Positions 25,440 through 35,663 of a stretch of 64,000 nucleotides of DNA are shown here, piece by piece. Both the position numbers and the translations under genes were made by a program. Source of the DNA: Carex sylvatica (lineage: Eukaryota > Streptophyta > Magnoliopsida > Poales > Cyperaceae). The DNA lies in assembly GCA_964058845.1 (NCBI GenBank), contig CAXKVR010000233.1, positions 1 to 64,000 of the forward strand, written 5' to 3'. The notes beneath the pieces are model-generated. The model did not search any database. It was not told the DNA's origin and saw nothing but the letters and a program-made list of their open reading frames with translations. Numbering within the stretch: the first letter of the stretch is position 1; every line of letters starts with the position of its first letter.

Positions 25440-25590
25440 GGATTTTGTAGTGTGTGTGTGTGTGTGTGGATCGACCATATGAATTTTGAAAAGGTAAAAC
25501 CCGAAACGTTTGTTCTACGGCTTAGGAACAAACGTTTTGATATTAGCCAACCTCTATACTCTCTCTCTCTCTCTATATATATATAGAGGA
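25440..25590. repeat. GT and CT/TA microsatellites with MITE end in intron 1
   Basis: A (GT)n run at 25450-25468 and a (CT)n(AT)n run at 25559-25585 bracket about 90 bp that match the right end of the 'type C' MITE seen at 54211-54603 (GAACAAACGTTTTGATATTAGCCAACC). It lies in intron 1 of the thioesterase locus. The open frame across it is fortuitous. Confidence 0.65.
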
Positions 25591-26162
25591 TATGCAACCA
25601 TGATGGAAACTTATGCCTTGTCGGTTTACTAATCCCATATTTCATGCTATATGTTGCATTGATTGTATTAGTCGTTGTGATAGAGTGCAAGTATCTTTAA
25701 TTAACAAAGCCAAGCAATGTTTTGTTAGGATGACTATATTTGCAAATCTAAACACAAATCACCTGACATAAACTAGCAATGGACTCTATGGTGGCAGTGT
25801 TGTTGATACCAACTTTAGATTGCCTCAGAACGAAGCGCTCTTTATACACCAACTCATCCATCTCCAAGCCTCCAAACGTCACCTTCTCACCGAGCGCTTC
25901 ACATGCAAAAGTATTGCTCCCTGTTTCCATCACGTTCTCATTCTCTAGGCTAGGAACAGAATTGGTGGAGTGACCCATATCATGACCAATAGTGCATTTA
26001 ACTCCCCTCTGTGCTGTACTTAAATTGTGGAGGTGGCGGTAACATACTGATGTAGATGCTACAGTTGGAGCCGCCATGAGAAGGCCGAGCATATTTAACT
26101 CCCCTCTCTTTAATTAGTATGCTTTTTCTTTGGTGATGGACTGGATGAGATGACTACTGCCG

Positions 26163-26171
26163 ATTTATATA
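26163..26171 (-). promoter_or_regulatory. TATA box of thioesterase locus
   Basis: The minus strand reads TATATAAAT about 70-80 bp upstream of the first ATG (26092), a normal plant TATA box position for a short 5' UTR. This supports 26092 as the start. Expression is not shown. Confidence 0.5.
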
Positions 26172-26209
26172 GTTTGCAAGCATGTGTGATTTTTCTCCTT
26201 TTTAAGTCG

Positions 26210-26848
26210 AAATAGTTGATCTGAACTGTTCAGCACAATTTTCATATATATATAAGAAAATGTAGTTGCATACTAATTTCTCGAATTTTTAGAATTTATT
26301 TACTATTTTTTTTTATAGATAGAAATTCACTTGATTTCACAATTGTAGACATCCAAAACCCACACTCTAAACAATATATATGATGATTACAAGTTGATGG
26401 GTAATATATATATTACCATAGCAACACTCAAAACTATATATACGATGCTAATAACACTTTGAGATTGTTGTTCACTCCAAACAAATATTAAAAAACCTCT
26501 GTTTGCTTGCTCGGAAAAAAGTTGGTCCTTATAGTATTGTCAATGTAACTTCCTAACAATATTTACCTTTTGAGATTACATCATAATAATTTATGCATAC
26601 ATAACTTATTACATAATTATTTTTTATAAATAATTTACAGACTTTGAAGAAATCCAATCTGCGTTGGTCTTGGCTGCCCCTAATTTTAAGGGCACCCTAC
26701 CCCATGACCGTGTGTGTGGGTGGGGGGGGGGGGGGGGGGGGGGGGGGGAGGGATCCAGATCCGAGAAGATCCAAGGCCGTGCGCCACTGCCACGTTCCAT
26801 TCTTCTGTTCGACCCTTTCTGCCAAAAAGTCTGCCAGTGCATTGTGAC
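26210..26848. other. upstream flank of thioesterase locus
   Basis: Intergenic DNA with a weak MITE relic (26210-26330) and, at 26722-26748, an uninterrupted run of 27 G. The stretch 26650-26840 around the G run is GC-rich and open in several frames on both strands, but shows no recognisable protein. Confidence 0.45.
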
Positions 26849-27242
26849 TGTTGGAAATTTCTGAAGGATACAACAATAGAGAGAACAAATTTGCTGCTGA
26901 AATTTAACTTCTATTGCTTCCTTAATTCGGATACAAAGTACATCTGAATTTATAGCTAAACATTAATCTAAATCTAGAAACCTACTACAACTCATGACTC
27001 AACTAAATTTAGAAAAACTAACCCCACTACCTGCACTAATTATGTCTAGGGTAAATAAGGAAACAAATAACTCCACTACACGCCTATAGCAGAATCTAAA
27101 AATAGTGAACCACCAAATCCTATAACACAAACTTCTATTTTTGGTAGACATGTCACAGACTTCTATTTCTGGTAGACATGTTATCTCCATTGAATCATAT
27201 GCTTCTAATTCGGTGTTGTTAATTTTGGATCAATATTTAACA
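26849..27242 (-). repeat. 3' LTR of copia element
   Basis: 394-bp LTR. It includes two head-to-tail copies of a 26-bp word containing CTTCTATTTTTGGTAGACAT (near 27130-27180). Confidence 0.95.
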
Positions 27243-27251
27243 CTCCCCCTT
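27243..27251 (-). other. polypurine tract of copia element
   Basis: The minus strand reads AAGGGGGAG directly next to the 3' LTR, marking the plus-strand priming site and the element's orientation. Confidence 0.9.
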
Positions 27252-27301
27252 GATACAAAATTGCCAACTCCATGTGCCGATCGAAATTGTTCAAATTTGC
27301 T

Positions 27302-29257
27302 TCATGCCAATGCCTTCGTAAGCACATCTGCTACTTGCTTGTCTGAATTGACATATCTGATCTCAACGTCACCATTTGTCACAAGGTCATGAATAAGATG
27401 AACACGTATGTCAATATGCTTGGTCCTTTCAGGAACTTCTGGATTTTGTACCATTGCTATTGCTGATTGGTTGTCACAGAATATCACTATAGGCTGCTGC
27501 TGTTCTTGCTCAAAATCAGCAAGTATACGTCTCAGCGAAACTGCTTGACATGCCGCTGAACTGACTGCTGAATATTCTGCCTCAGAGGTTGACAACGCCA
27601 CAGTTGCTTGCTTTGAACTTTCACCAACCTTGCCAATTACCTTCTCTTGCTTGATAACAGTATCTTCTGTGATCATCTTTTTCAAAATATCTCCCTTAAT
27701 ACTTTTCATCTCCAGAAAACCTCTTCCATTTCCAAAGGAATCAGACACTTGACTTGGCATGTCACCTCCTCTTTCCATGATTACCTCTGCTTGGGTTAAC
27801 AGGTCTGGAGTCAATCCACTACCATCTAGTGCTGGAATTCTTACTTCTCTCTTCTTATCAATATTCCTTCCTTTTATAAACTCTTCTTTTTCATCTCCCT
27901 CTCCTATCTTTTCTTCTATGGGCTCTTCTTCTTCTTCGACTACATGATCTTCCTCCTCCGTGATTGTAGGCTCTTGCTCAGGATTGACTTCTACAATATG
28001 TAGTCTCATCAAGGAAAGTCTCTTTTCTTCTTTCTCTGCCTCCATCTGTACAGGCTGGTCGAAACATGATTCTGCCATCCTCAGCACTTGTGTATCAGTA
28101 ATGGTAACCATATCCCCATCAGAATCCTTGTACTTGATCAGCACAGATTTTAATGAAGGAAAAATCTTTGTCACAATATCTCTCAACACCTTGAAACTAC
28201 ATTTTTCTGGCATTTGAGCTAGTCGTATATCATGGTTGTACACCAGCTTCAACGGCCTCTGACGATTGAGCCCTAGATTCTCCACCTTGAGGGCTTTTTC
28301 ATCAAACAAAATATTTCTACTCACCATGATTTTTCCATTTCCTGGACTGCTGCCACCATTTTCTTTTATATGCACTCCTACTGTGCTCTTGTTGCTTGCA
28401 TCAATCTTGCTTTCGGTGTGTGCCATGAAGAGTGATGGTTGCTCATTTTCCTCTACAACATTGGCTTGCTCTTTCTCACGCTTCTTCTTGTAGCAATCAG
28501 CCTGCACATGGCCGATTCTGTGACAATAGTGGCACTCAATATCCTTCTTTGTTGTTTGTTGTTGTTGACGGTTGTATCCGCTGCTCGTGCCTCTTCCTCT
28601 ACCGCTGCGACCTCTTCCTCTACTTGAGTTGCCTTGGGTGAGGAACGCCTTAGAATCATCCTTCTCTTCAGATCTGAGAAGTCGTACTTCATGGACTTGC
28701 AGCGAACCCATCAACTCGTCGAAAGAGTATGTGGACAGGTCCTTGGACTCTTCGATTGCTGCCACGACATGGTCGAATTTTGTTGTAAGGCTGCAGAGTA
28801 CCTTCATAACCACGATCTTTTCTGTGATATCTTCACCACAACTCTTGATTTGGTTGACGATGGATGTGACTCTTGTGAGAAATGCTTGAATAGATTCGCC
28901 TTGATTCATGTTCAACGTCTCAAACTCTCTTCTCAAGCCTTGTAGCCTTATCTCGCGAACTTTCGAATTTCCCTGGAATGCAGTTTTCAGGGTTGTCCAT
29001 GCATCCTTTGCCGATGCCGCTGCTGCTATTTTTGTGAACACCGTGTCAACAACGGCTTGTTGAATGAAGAACAACGCCTTCGCATCTCGCTTCGCTGTTT
29101 CTGCTGGTGTGGGATCTATGCCTGGTGCTCCTGTCTCCACCAATTCCCATAGACCTTGCGACTTGAGCAAAGTTCGTATCTTGATGCTCCAAAACTCGTA
29201 GTTGTCTCCCTTGAACAACGGAATCGACGGATTCGAAACGCTTATGTTTTCTGCCAT
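27302..29257 (-). CDS. chimeric Gag-PB1-RNase H protein of copia element
   Basis: A 651-residue single ORF beginning ATGGCAGAAAAC, 46 bp from the primer-site side. Residues 1-200 are a copia Gag (LFKGDNYEFWSIKIRTLLKS; region rich in retrotransposon-Gag motifs), followed by an Arg/Gly stretch and a zinc knuckle CHYCHRIGHVQADC at about 242-255. Where protease-integrase-RT should follow, residues about 330-460 instead read as a PB1 domain (RPLKLVYNHDIRLAQMP, VLIKYKDSDGDMVTIT, then LHIVEVNPEQEP and an acidic tract). This matches the PB1 region and following acidic tail of plant TPR-PB1 proteins (Phox/CLMP1 family). Residues about 460-550 are unrecognised. Residues 553-651 are the copia RNase H end with STSEAEY and FCDNQSAI, closing with DVLTKALA. 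The frame is open throughout although most enzymes are missing. PB1 domains mediate pairing with other PB1 proteins; whether this one folds or acts is unknown. Confidence 0.92.
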   Translation of the reverse strand: MAENISVSNPSIPLFKGDNYEFWSIKIRTLLKSQGLWELVETGAPGIDPTPAETAKRDAKALFFIQQAVVDTVFTKIAAAASAKDAWTTLKTAFQGNSKVREIRLQGLRREFETLNMNQGESIQAFLTRVTSIVNQIKSCGEDITEKIVVMKVLCSLTTKFDHVVAAIEESKDLSTYSFDELMGSLQVHEVRLLRSEEKDDSKAFLTQGNSSRGRGRSGRGRGTSSGYNRQQQQTTKKDIECHYCHRIGHVQADCYKKKREKEQANVVEENEQPSLFMAHTESKIDASNKSTVGVHIKENGGSSPGNGKIMVSRNILFDEKALKVENLGLNRQRPLKLVYNHDIRLAQMPEKCSFKVLRDIVTKIFPSLKSVLIKYKDSDGDMVTITDTQVLRMAESCFDQPVQMEAEKEEKRLSLMRLHIVEVNPEQEPTITEEEDHVVEEEEEPIEEKIGEGDEKEEFIKGRNIDKKREVRIPALDGSGLTPDLLTQAEVIMERGGDMPSQVSDSFGNGRGFLEMKSIKGDILKKMITEDTVIKQEKVIGKVGESSKQATVALSTSEAEYSAVSSAACQAVSLRRILADFEQEQQQPIVIFCDNQSAIAMVQNPEVPERTKHIDIRVHLIHDLVTNGDVEIRYVNSDKQVADVLTKALA

Positions 29258-29288
29258 GGTCGGATCTGCCCTGATCTCTAAACCTTAG

Positions 29289-29300
29289 GCTCTGATACCA
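29289..29300 (-). other. primer binding site of copia element
   Basis: The minus strand reads TGGTATCAGAGC three bases inside the 5' LTR, the Met-tRNA primer site. Confidence 0.93.
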
Positions 29301-29303
29301 ATT

Positions 29304-29697
29304 TGTTGGAAATTTCTGAAGGATACAACAATAGAGAGAACAAATTTGCTGCTGAAATTTAACTTCTATTGCTTCCTTAATTCGGATACAAAGTACATCT
29401 GAATTTATAGCTAAACATTAATCTAAATCTAGAAACCTACTACAACTCATGACTCAACTAAATTTAGAAAAACTAACCCCACTACCTGCACTAATTATGT
29501 CTAGGGTAAATAAGGAAACAACTAACTCCACTACACGCCTATAGCAGAATCTAAAAATAGTGAACCACCAAATCCTCTAACACAAACTTCTATTTTTGGT
29601 AGACATGTCACAGACTTCTATTTCTGGTAGACATGTTATCTCCACTGAATCATATGCTTCTAATTCGGTGTTGTTAATTTTGGATCAATATTTAACA
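29304..29697 (-). repeat. 5' LTR of copia element
   Basis: 394-bp LTR, differing from its partner at three positions by eye, followed by the GTGAC target duplication. Confidence 0.95.
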
Positions 29698-29702
29698 GTG
29701 AC

Positions 29703-30347
29703 ACCTATCAGCGTACTGTACGTAATTAGATTAGTATAATGATAAGGGAGATGGACACCTCTATTTTTTGCATGTTTTAATTTTTCTTTTACTTCTCCAT
29801 TGCGTACATAAGTGAGAAATTGTGATTGTGCTTATTTATACTTGACCATTTGGTGAAACAACTTTGAATGAGAATATCACAGTATATCAAAACCCTTTTC
29901 TTGATTGTATGTATGCACATATTTACAATTCCTAGCATTGAATATAGTTAACTTATTTCTAAACTAATTTGATCTTACTTCATAAACCTTTCTAATGAAA
30001 CAGATTGACAAAATTCAATTGGTACTTTGAGAATCTGTCTCCAAAAATTAAACTTATATTTCCATTGGTACTTTGAGAAGAGAAACTCGTTTATTTCCCA
30101 AAATAATAGTGTTTGGGCTGTGCTTGATTGGTACGAAACACGGTTCTCAACAAGTGGGCCCTTTGCAAGGGTACGGTAGTAATTTTCCCCGAGCTAATAA
30201 TTAAATTAGATAAAACCAACAATTGTTCTCAGGGTTTAGAATTTAGGGTTTAGAGTGTTTCACTACAGTGTAATCATAGAGATGTGAAACACTGACACTT
30301 TTGTCCCTACCATTTGTGTTCTGCACCGTGGTACAAAAGCGCGCGCC
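29703..30347. other. intergenic region
   Basis: No gene is recognised. Two imperfect TTTAGGG-like words at 30230-30254 are too few to call a telomeric repeat. Confidence 0.45.
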
Positions 30348-30719
30348 TTAGGGCCTGTTCGGATGCTTGGATTTAAGACAGGAACGGATGGGTTCTACAG
30401 TAATTTCCTTTCTAAATCCTAGACCCGTTCGGATAGTTGGTTTCTTCCCAAAATGTTCCTTCTCTTCTTCCCATAATTTTCCCCAAACAATGTAAATTGG
30501 TGGGAAAACGAAAATTGAGTCTGACCAAATTCTCATTTTCCCAAATGGCGCGCTGCCTGTGACTATTTCTCTTTACTGGACCGCTTTTTCTAAATCTCAG
30601 TTTCGCTAGAAAACGAATTGTGCGCAGGAAAGTCGAGCGAGAGCGGGAGCAGAGTAGAAAGAAGCGAATGTGCAAGAAACTCGACAGGGAGAGTTGCTAG
30701 CACCAATTTTGCTTTGATC

Positions 30720-33191
30720 ATGCTTGGAGAAGGTAGAAATGTTTATTTATTTCATCTATCGTTAACCCTAGCTGCTTGAGCTTCTTCATCTATCATTGAT
30801 TAGATTATTTTGCTCCTCTTGAACTTATTTTTTCTTCAATTTAAGGTTCAATTTATCATCACTTTAAATAAGTAGGACCTCATAATAGATGCATTCATCG
30901 AGAGAGTAAATTACACTAGTGAGTTAGAATTTAAAAAAAAAAAAAAGGCAATGTCAATTTTTTTATTTCTTTAGGCAAATTGGCTGAGTAGGGTTTGCTC
31001 CATAGTTTCTTTTGTCCTTGAAACTCGAAATTACTGTTGACTGCTTTTATTAATTTATTTTGGCCTAGTGATTTCACATAATTTTGTTGTCTGGTGTTTG
31101 ATCAAATGAAGACATGTGACACAATCTCATGGAACTCTATTATTTCTCTCTAATCTCACAATAATTTATATCTTGAAGCATTCAAGTTATTTTCTGGCAT
31201 GCGGGGTAATAGATTTAAACCTGATGCTACTACAATCTCTAGTTTGGTTTCTGTTTGTGCTTCTCTAGACCAAATTAAGTGGGTTAAAGCATTACATTCA
31301 CTTGGAACACAATGATTTCTTCCTTTCCACAGCATGGTTGATGGGTTGATGCTTTGCTAGTATTGATTCAGTTGATTAAAAGTAAAGAATGATACAAAGG
31401 AGGCAATAGAGGTTTTTATTCATATGAGAGAAAATAACTTGCAAAAAAATTATATTACCATGATAAGTCTTCTTGGTGCCTTGTCATGCACCCAAAATCT
31501 CACTAATTATGGCATGCCCCTCCATGCCTATATGTATGTGTTAATGTATGTTGTTATTTCCTAATCATATTGAGAAAATTTGACCATTAGTGAAAAATTG
31601 TGGCTTCATGTGTTTAATCGATCTGATATGATGACCTATACTCCTTACAAATTGTGGCTTGTTGAATTGAATTTACATGCAATATTTTTTTTGCCTAGTA
31701 TGGTAATTATCTTGCTTGCATATTATATATTTGTTAAAATGTGCTGCCAATTGTCAGACTTATTTCTCAGCTGCTACTAATTTGTCAAATTTTAATTTCT
31801 ATGCTGTTATTTTAGTGGATATATCAAGTTTCTATTTACTATTCTTTTTTTGCCACCTACTGGTACACAGGTCTACACCAGTTAAGATCAATTAATTTTT
31901 TAATTTTTTTTCTAATGTTTAGATCAATTAATTCATAGGAATGAGAAGCTAAGAAACTGGAGGTAACTCATAGATATTTACTTGTATTTAAAACTTTTTT
32001 GACATTTTCTTGTATGATATGTAGGTAACAGGAATGAGTCTCTCAATAGGGCTGCATGGAATGAGTTGCAAAAGGCATTCCTAGTTGAATTGCTTGTTGA
32101 GTTTAATAGACCTGGTGCACGCTTACAAAATGCATGGAGTAGCGTCGCATGGAATGAAATGACACGAAGGTTCAAAGCAAAGTTTGTAGATTCAAATTTC
32201 TCGTTGAAGCAACTTAAAGAACAAGAACGTACTCTAAAGAAGGCGTACAAAACCATAAATCGATTGAGAGATCTAAGCGGTTTTGGATGGGATCCTACGA
32301 GAAAAATGGTTGATGCTCCAGAAGAAGTGTGGGCCCCTATTTTGCAAACAGACAAAGAGGCTAAAAGGTGGTATAATAAACCTTTTCCATACTACGATGA
32401 CTTGCACAACTTGTATTCTGGTATGAGCTCTTTTTTAATATATTAATGTTATACCTTTTCCTGGTCTGATGTTTAAAATTAAATGATATATTAAATTTGT
32501 GTGGGCATATTGGATATTATGTAGTTTTAATGGGAAAATTGGCTATTTTAAAAGTTTATATAGGTACACCAGAAATTTTTCCTTTGTTTTAAGTAATTTA
32601 ACCTTTGATATCAAACTTTCAGGATGTATTGCAAATGGTTTGCGTCGTCGTGGCAGTAATTATTTTGCAAATCCTGAGAATCAAGTTGAAATGAATTCTC
32701 CTAGTCCCACAACCCCTGCTCCAGGAGGTTTAAATGATTTTGAGTTTGATGACGATTTTCTTGGTACACAAACATTTGACCATATATCTACTCAAGCTCA
32801 AGTAGCATCCTCCACCCAAGCTCCATCTAATGTTCACACGCCTCACTCGGTTGGAGTTTCTTTTGTTAGGAAGACAATTCAGAAGAAGAAAAGAAAGGCA
32901 ATGTCTACATTTCATGAGAATTACTTGGAATACAAGAGAGAGGAGTTAACTAAATATTGTGCTGTCATGGAGAAGAATGCAAACAAGAGTGTTGAGCGTG
33001 CTGACAAGTTTTCAGTTTCTGCTGCAATGGAGGCATACGAACAATTGTCGGATTTTGACATGCTTGACTTTGTTAATGCAAGTGATATGTTCATCAAGAA
33101 GGCTGAGACCCGTGAGGCATTCCTATCTGTAAGTGAAGAACATCGGTCGGAATGGATCAAGAGGATGATTGAGTTGTGGAAGTCCAACTAG
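30720..33191 (+). CDS. Harbinger Myb/SANT-like DNA-binding protein (ORF1)
   Basis: Three predicted exons join in phase to 325 residues: 30720-30732, 32025-32420 and 32623-33191. Donors are GAAG|GTAG and TCTG|GTAT; acceptors are TGTAG|GT and TTCAG|GA. Residues about 15-130 match the Myb/SANT-like domain found in Harbinger ORF1 and related host proteins (WNELQKAFLVELLVEFNRPG, AWNEMTRRFKAKF, LSGFGWDPTRKMVDAPEEVW, PYYDDLHNLYSG). A Thr/Ser-rich linker and a basic KKKRK patch follow, then an acidic helical C-terminus. In the family this protein binds the element's ends or carries the transposase to the nucleus. The 13-bp first exon is the least certain part; it is chosen because it supplies an ATG in the right phase. 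The downstream exons are secure. Confidence 0.82.
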
Positions 33192-33782
33192 TAAGGTTAG
33201 CTGTGTTATTTTGGAAATATTATATACTTAAGTTTGAACTTTTTGTGAAGTCTTAGTGTAGTGGTACGGAATGGATGCTATATTTTGGAAACATATATGT
33301 ATATTTTGGAAACATAGATGTATATTTTGGAACGTAGACAATTGCACTAATGAATTATAGTATGGTGCTAATTATGAGATGAGATGTCATGATATTGTAG
33401 TTTCAATAAGCTTGTGGATTTCAATTGCTTGTTAAGTTCAATTCAGCATTACTATACTAATTCAAGTCTATATGTGTGAGATTTATCTACTTGTTGCGAA
33501 TTTATAGAAGGGCATGTGAGGACGTTTTCATGACAGTAGAGGCATCAAAAGGGTTCTATCATTGATCTTAAGTACTTGAAATCAAGTCAGTAGAAGTTAT
33601 GAAAACAAGTCAGAACTTCTTGTCATTTTTAGAAAGATAGGGTACCAATATGTAATTTAGCATATTTTTCTTGTCAGAACTTCGTTATTCAAATCAAAAT
33701 GAAATTTCGGTATATCTTGAATAAATATATTAAACATTCTGCAATAAATATGCTAAACATTCTTCAATAAATATACTAAATA
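33192..33782. other. Harbinger intergenic spacer
   Basis: AT-rich convergent 3' ends of the two transposon genes. It includes three repeats of TATATTTTGGAAACATA-like sequence at 33279-33330. No further gene. Confidence 0.6.
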
Positions 33783-35123
33783 TTAATTAGAGTTTCTACT
33801 TCTATATCTAACATAATCATTCCACATATTAATAGCAATTTCTTCTCTAGTTTCATGTCCTGCACAACGCTGATTGTTTAGTGCCTCTACATCTTCTCCG
33901 TACGCATCATCCCCATCTGGTGCATCTACAATTTCATCTGGATTTACTGTATGATATGTTGCATTTCTAGTCCAATTTGTATCTCCACTATGATTAACAA
34001 TGAAATTATGGAGAATACATGTTGCATGGACAAAATTACTTTGTGTTTCAATTCTATGGTATGTTGCTACTTTTAAAATAGGAAATCGCATCTTTAATAT
34101 GCCAATAATACGTTCAATGTGATTTCTTAATTTTGCATGCCGGAGATTAAAAAGCTCTTTATAATTGCGTGGCCGTTCATTTGCTAGACCTTGCTCCCGC
34201 ACATGATACCGGATACCTCGATATGGTGCAAGAAATTTTGGGGTATTTGCATAACCGGCATCAACTAAATAATATTTTCCTTGTGGTACTGCAAATCCAT
34301 CATCTAGTGCACTCTTCAATACAGTTGCATCGGACGCTGATCCTTCACATCCGGCCATTACATAAGTAAATCGACGATCAAAATCACATACCACCATAAC
34401 ATTTTGTGATAGTGTTTGTTTTCTATTTCGGTAAGGATCTTGCAGATCTTCATCAATAGTAATTGGAATATGAGTTCCATCAATAGCACCAATGCAATCC
34501 TATATATATGTAAAAATTGATATATTATTTAATGTTCTTGTATTATGTACTACAAAATTAATTTAAAGACTGTTCAAATAAAAAAGTACCTTAAAGAAAG
34601 GATAAAACTCCGAATGTGAGGCAATAAACTGAGGCGTATGTAAAGGAGGTGAAATGATAATCTCAGGGGATAGTTGATTGATAGCATTCAATACACTGTG
34701 AAAATGACGACTCACAGTATCGCCTGAATGTTGAAATCGTTCTTGCACACTACGATTGCTTGCATTCTTCGCAAGAGAATACAAAAACATTGCTACTAGC
34801 TCTTCCACCATTAGCAATCCATCGAAAAGTAACTGTTTTTGCACTCTTAACAATCTGACTAAAGCTCGAAAGACATAAGTCTCCATACGAAATTCTCGTC
34901 TGCAACAACACTCGTGACCATCTAGAACTTCATTGACATATTTCAGTCCTGTTAAAATTGAAGTATGACAAGGAGTTGACTCGAACAAGTTTCTATCCAT
35001 ATAGGGCATAATCACATTTGTGTATTCATCATCGTCATTGTTAATTCTTCGCAAGTGGAAATGATCCATATTTTTCTGGATATAGATGTGTGTGGAAGGG
35101 AAATGAGAACCTTTTTGCAACAT
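33783..35123 (-). CDS. Harbinger DDE transposase
   Basis: Two exons on the minus strand, 34590-35123 and 33783-34499, separated by an 90-bp GT-AG intron (donor AAG|GTACTT, acceptor TATAG|GATTGC), give about 416 residues. The catalytic DDE triad is visible: Asp in CIGAIDGTHIPI just after the intron, Asp in YLVDAGYANTPKFLAPYRG, and Glu in HAKLRNHIERIIGILKMRF. The N-terminal half has the helix-turn-helix-like segment (VEELVAMFLYSLAKNASNRS, QERFQHSGDTVSRHF) typical of the family. Translation could begin at 35123 or at the second Met (35069, MDHFHLRR); the later one is closer to the usual N-terminus. No stop or frameshift is seen. It would cut and reinsert the element at TTA/TAA sites together with the Myb-like partner. 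Confidence 0.93.
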
Positions 35124-35663
35124 ACATATATATAGAGATTTTGTCCAACGTTTAAAATCATAAATGCAAAGCAGCTCCTGTACAATTCAATTTAATTTAT
35201 AAAGCTGTTGTAATCCAACGTTTAAAATATATATATTGAATGCATGTCAGGTTTATCTAACGTTTAAAATATATGTATTGAATATATGTAATCCAACGTT
35301 TAAAAAAATATATGTAATCATAAATGCATGTCACATTTAAAATATATATATTGAATATATGTATTGAATGCATGTCAGCTGTTGTAACTACTCAATTTAA
35401 TATTGTAACGGCTAGAAGAAAATTCAAAATTTAATATTGTAACGGCTATAAGAGTATTGAATTTTTCATATCAAATATTTTAGAAAGAAAAATATAATTT
35501 CTCATAACTAATCCCACGGTACAACCGAACACTCAATTCAACACATTCCCATAATTAACCTTATGCATACCCATATCCGTGGATTTCCACCTTTTTAAAA
35601 GTGAGTTCCCATCCCCGTCAAATCCCATCCCATTTTAAACCCAAGCATCCGAACAGACCCTTA

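Larger units (their letters stand above)
11831..26092 (-). pseudogene. FATA-type acyl-ACP thioesterase, 7 exons, probably broken
   Basis: Homolog of plant FatA, the plastid stromal enzyme that hydrolyses acyl-ACP (mainly 18:1-ACP) to release free fatty acids for export. Exons on the minus strand: 25763-26092 (plastid-transit-like N-terminus, then YKERFVLR and VGINNTATIESIASL), 25272-25405 (TPAMRKQRLIWITSHAHI), 24967-25085 (DVVEIEHWCETDGR and STGEVIGRSTR), 24630-24725 (INQDTRKVQKI), 24225-24309 (LAFPDKNNRSLWKISML), 12321-12389 (IADLDVNRHVTNVTYYSWLL) and 11831-12097 (ETHELEAITINYRRECQ, ending EINRGRTIWRKMDK). Phases join cleanly to about 366 residues, the usual FatA length. The catalytic Asp, Asn and His of DxNxH and the YRREC segment are kept. 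Defects: exon 3 has an in-frame TAA with a one-base phase error, and exon 4 ends in AG-AT where the donor GT should be. Intron 5 is 11.8 kb because of insertions; without them about 0.9 kb. Family assignment is strong; loss of function is inferred and sequence error is not excluded. Confidence 0.88.
26849..29697 (-). mobile_element. young non-autonomous copia element with captured host sequence
   Basis: Complete small LTR element on the minus strand. The LTRs are 26849-27242 (3') and 29304-29697 (5'), 394 bp each, TGTTGG...AACA, flanked by the 5-bp duplication GTGAC (26844-26848 and 29698-29702). A Met-tRNA primer site lies 3 bp inside the 5' LTR and a polypurine tract abuts the 3' LTR. By eye the LTRs differ at only three positions, so insertion is recent. 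The interior is one 651-codon ORF that keeps Gag and the end of RNase H but lacks protease, integrase and reverse transcriptase. It must rely on enzymes from a full-length relative. Confidence 0.95.
30351..35660. mobile_element. PIF/Harbinger transposon, structurally complete
   Basis: A 5.3-kb element with 20-bp terminal inverted repeats, GGGCCTGTTCGGATGCTTGG on the left and its inverse on the right with one mismatch, flanked by the 3-bp duplication TTA (30348-30350 and 35661-35663) typical of PIF/Harbinger. It encodes, in convergent orientation, a Myb/SANT-like protein (plus strand) and a DDE transposase (minus strand), the two proteins this superfamily needs. Both can be spliced to uninterrupted reading frames, so it may be autonomous. 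That it is or was active is inferred from intactness only. Confidence 0.95.

Noticed and set aside
26644..26947. Gly-rich or Pro-rich ORFs on both strands around 26.7 kb
   Set aside because: They come from the 27-G run and change with its length; no conserved flanking protein.
30230..30254. Interstitial telomeric repeat
   Set aside because: Only two imperfect TTTAGGG-like words; too short and degenerate.
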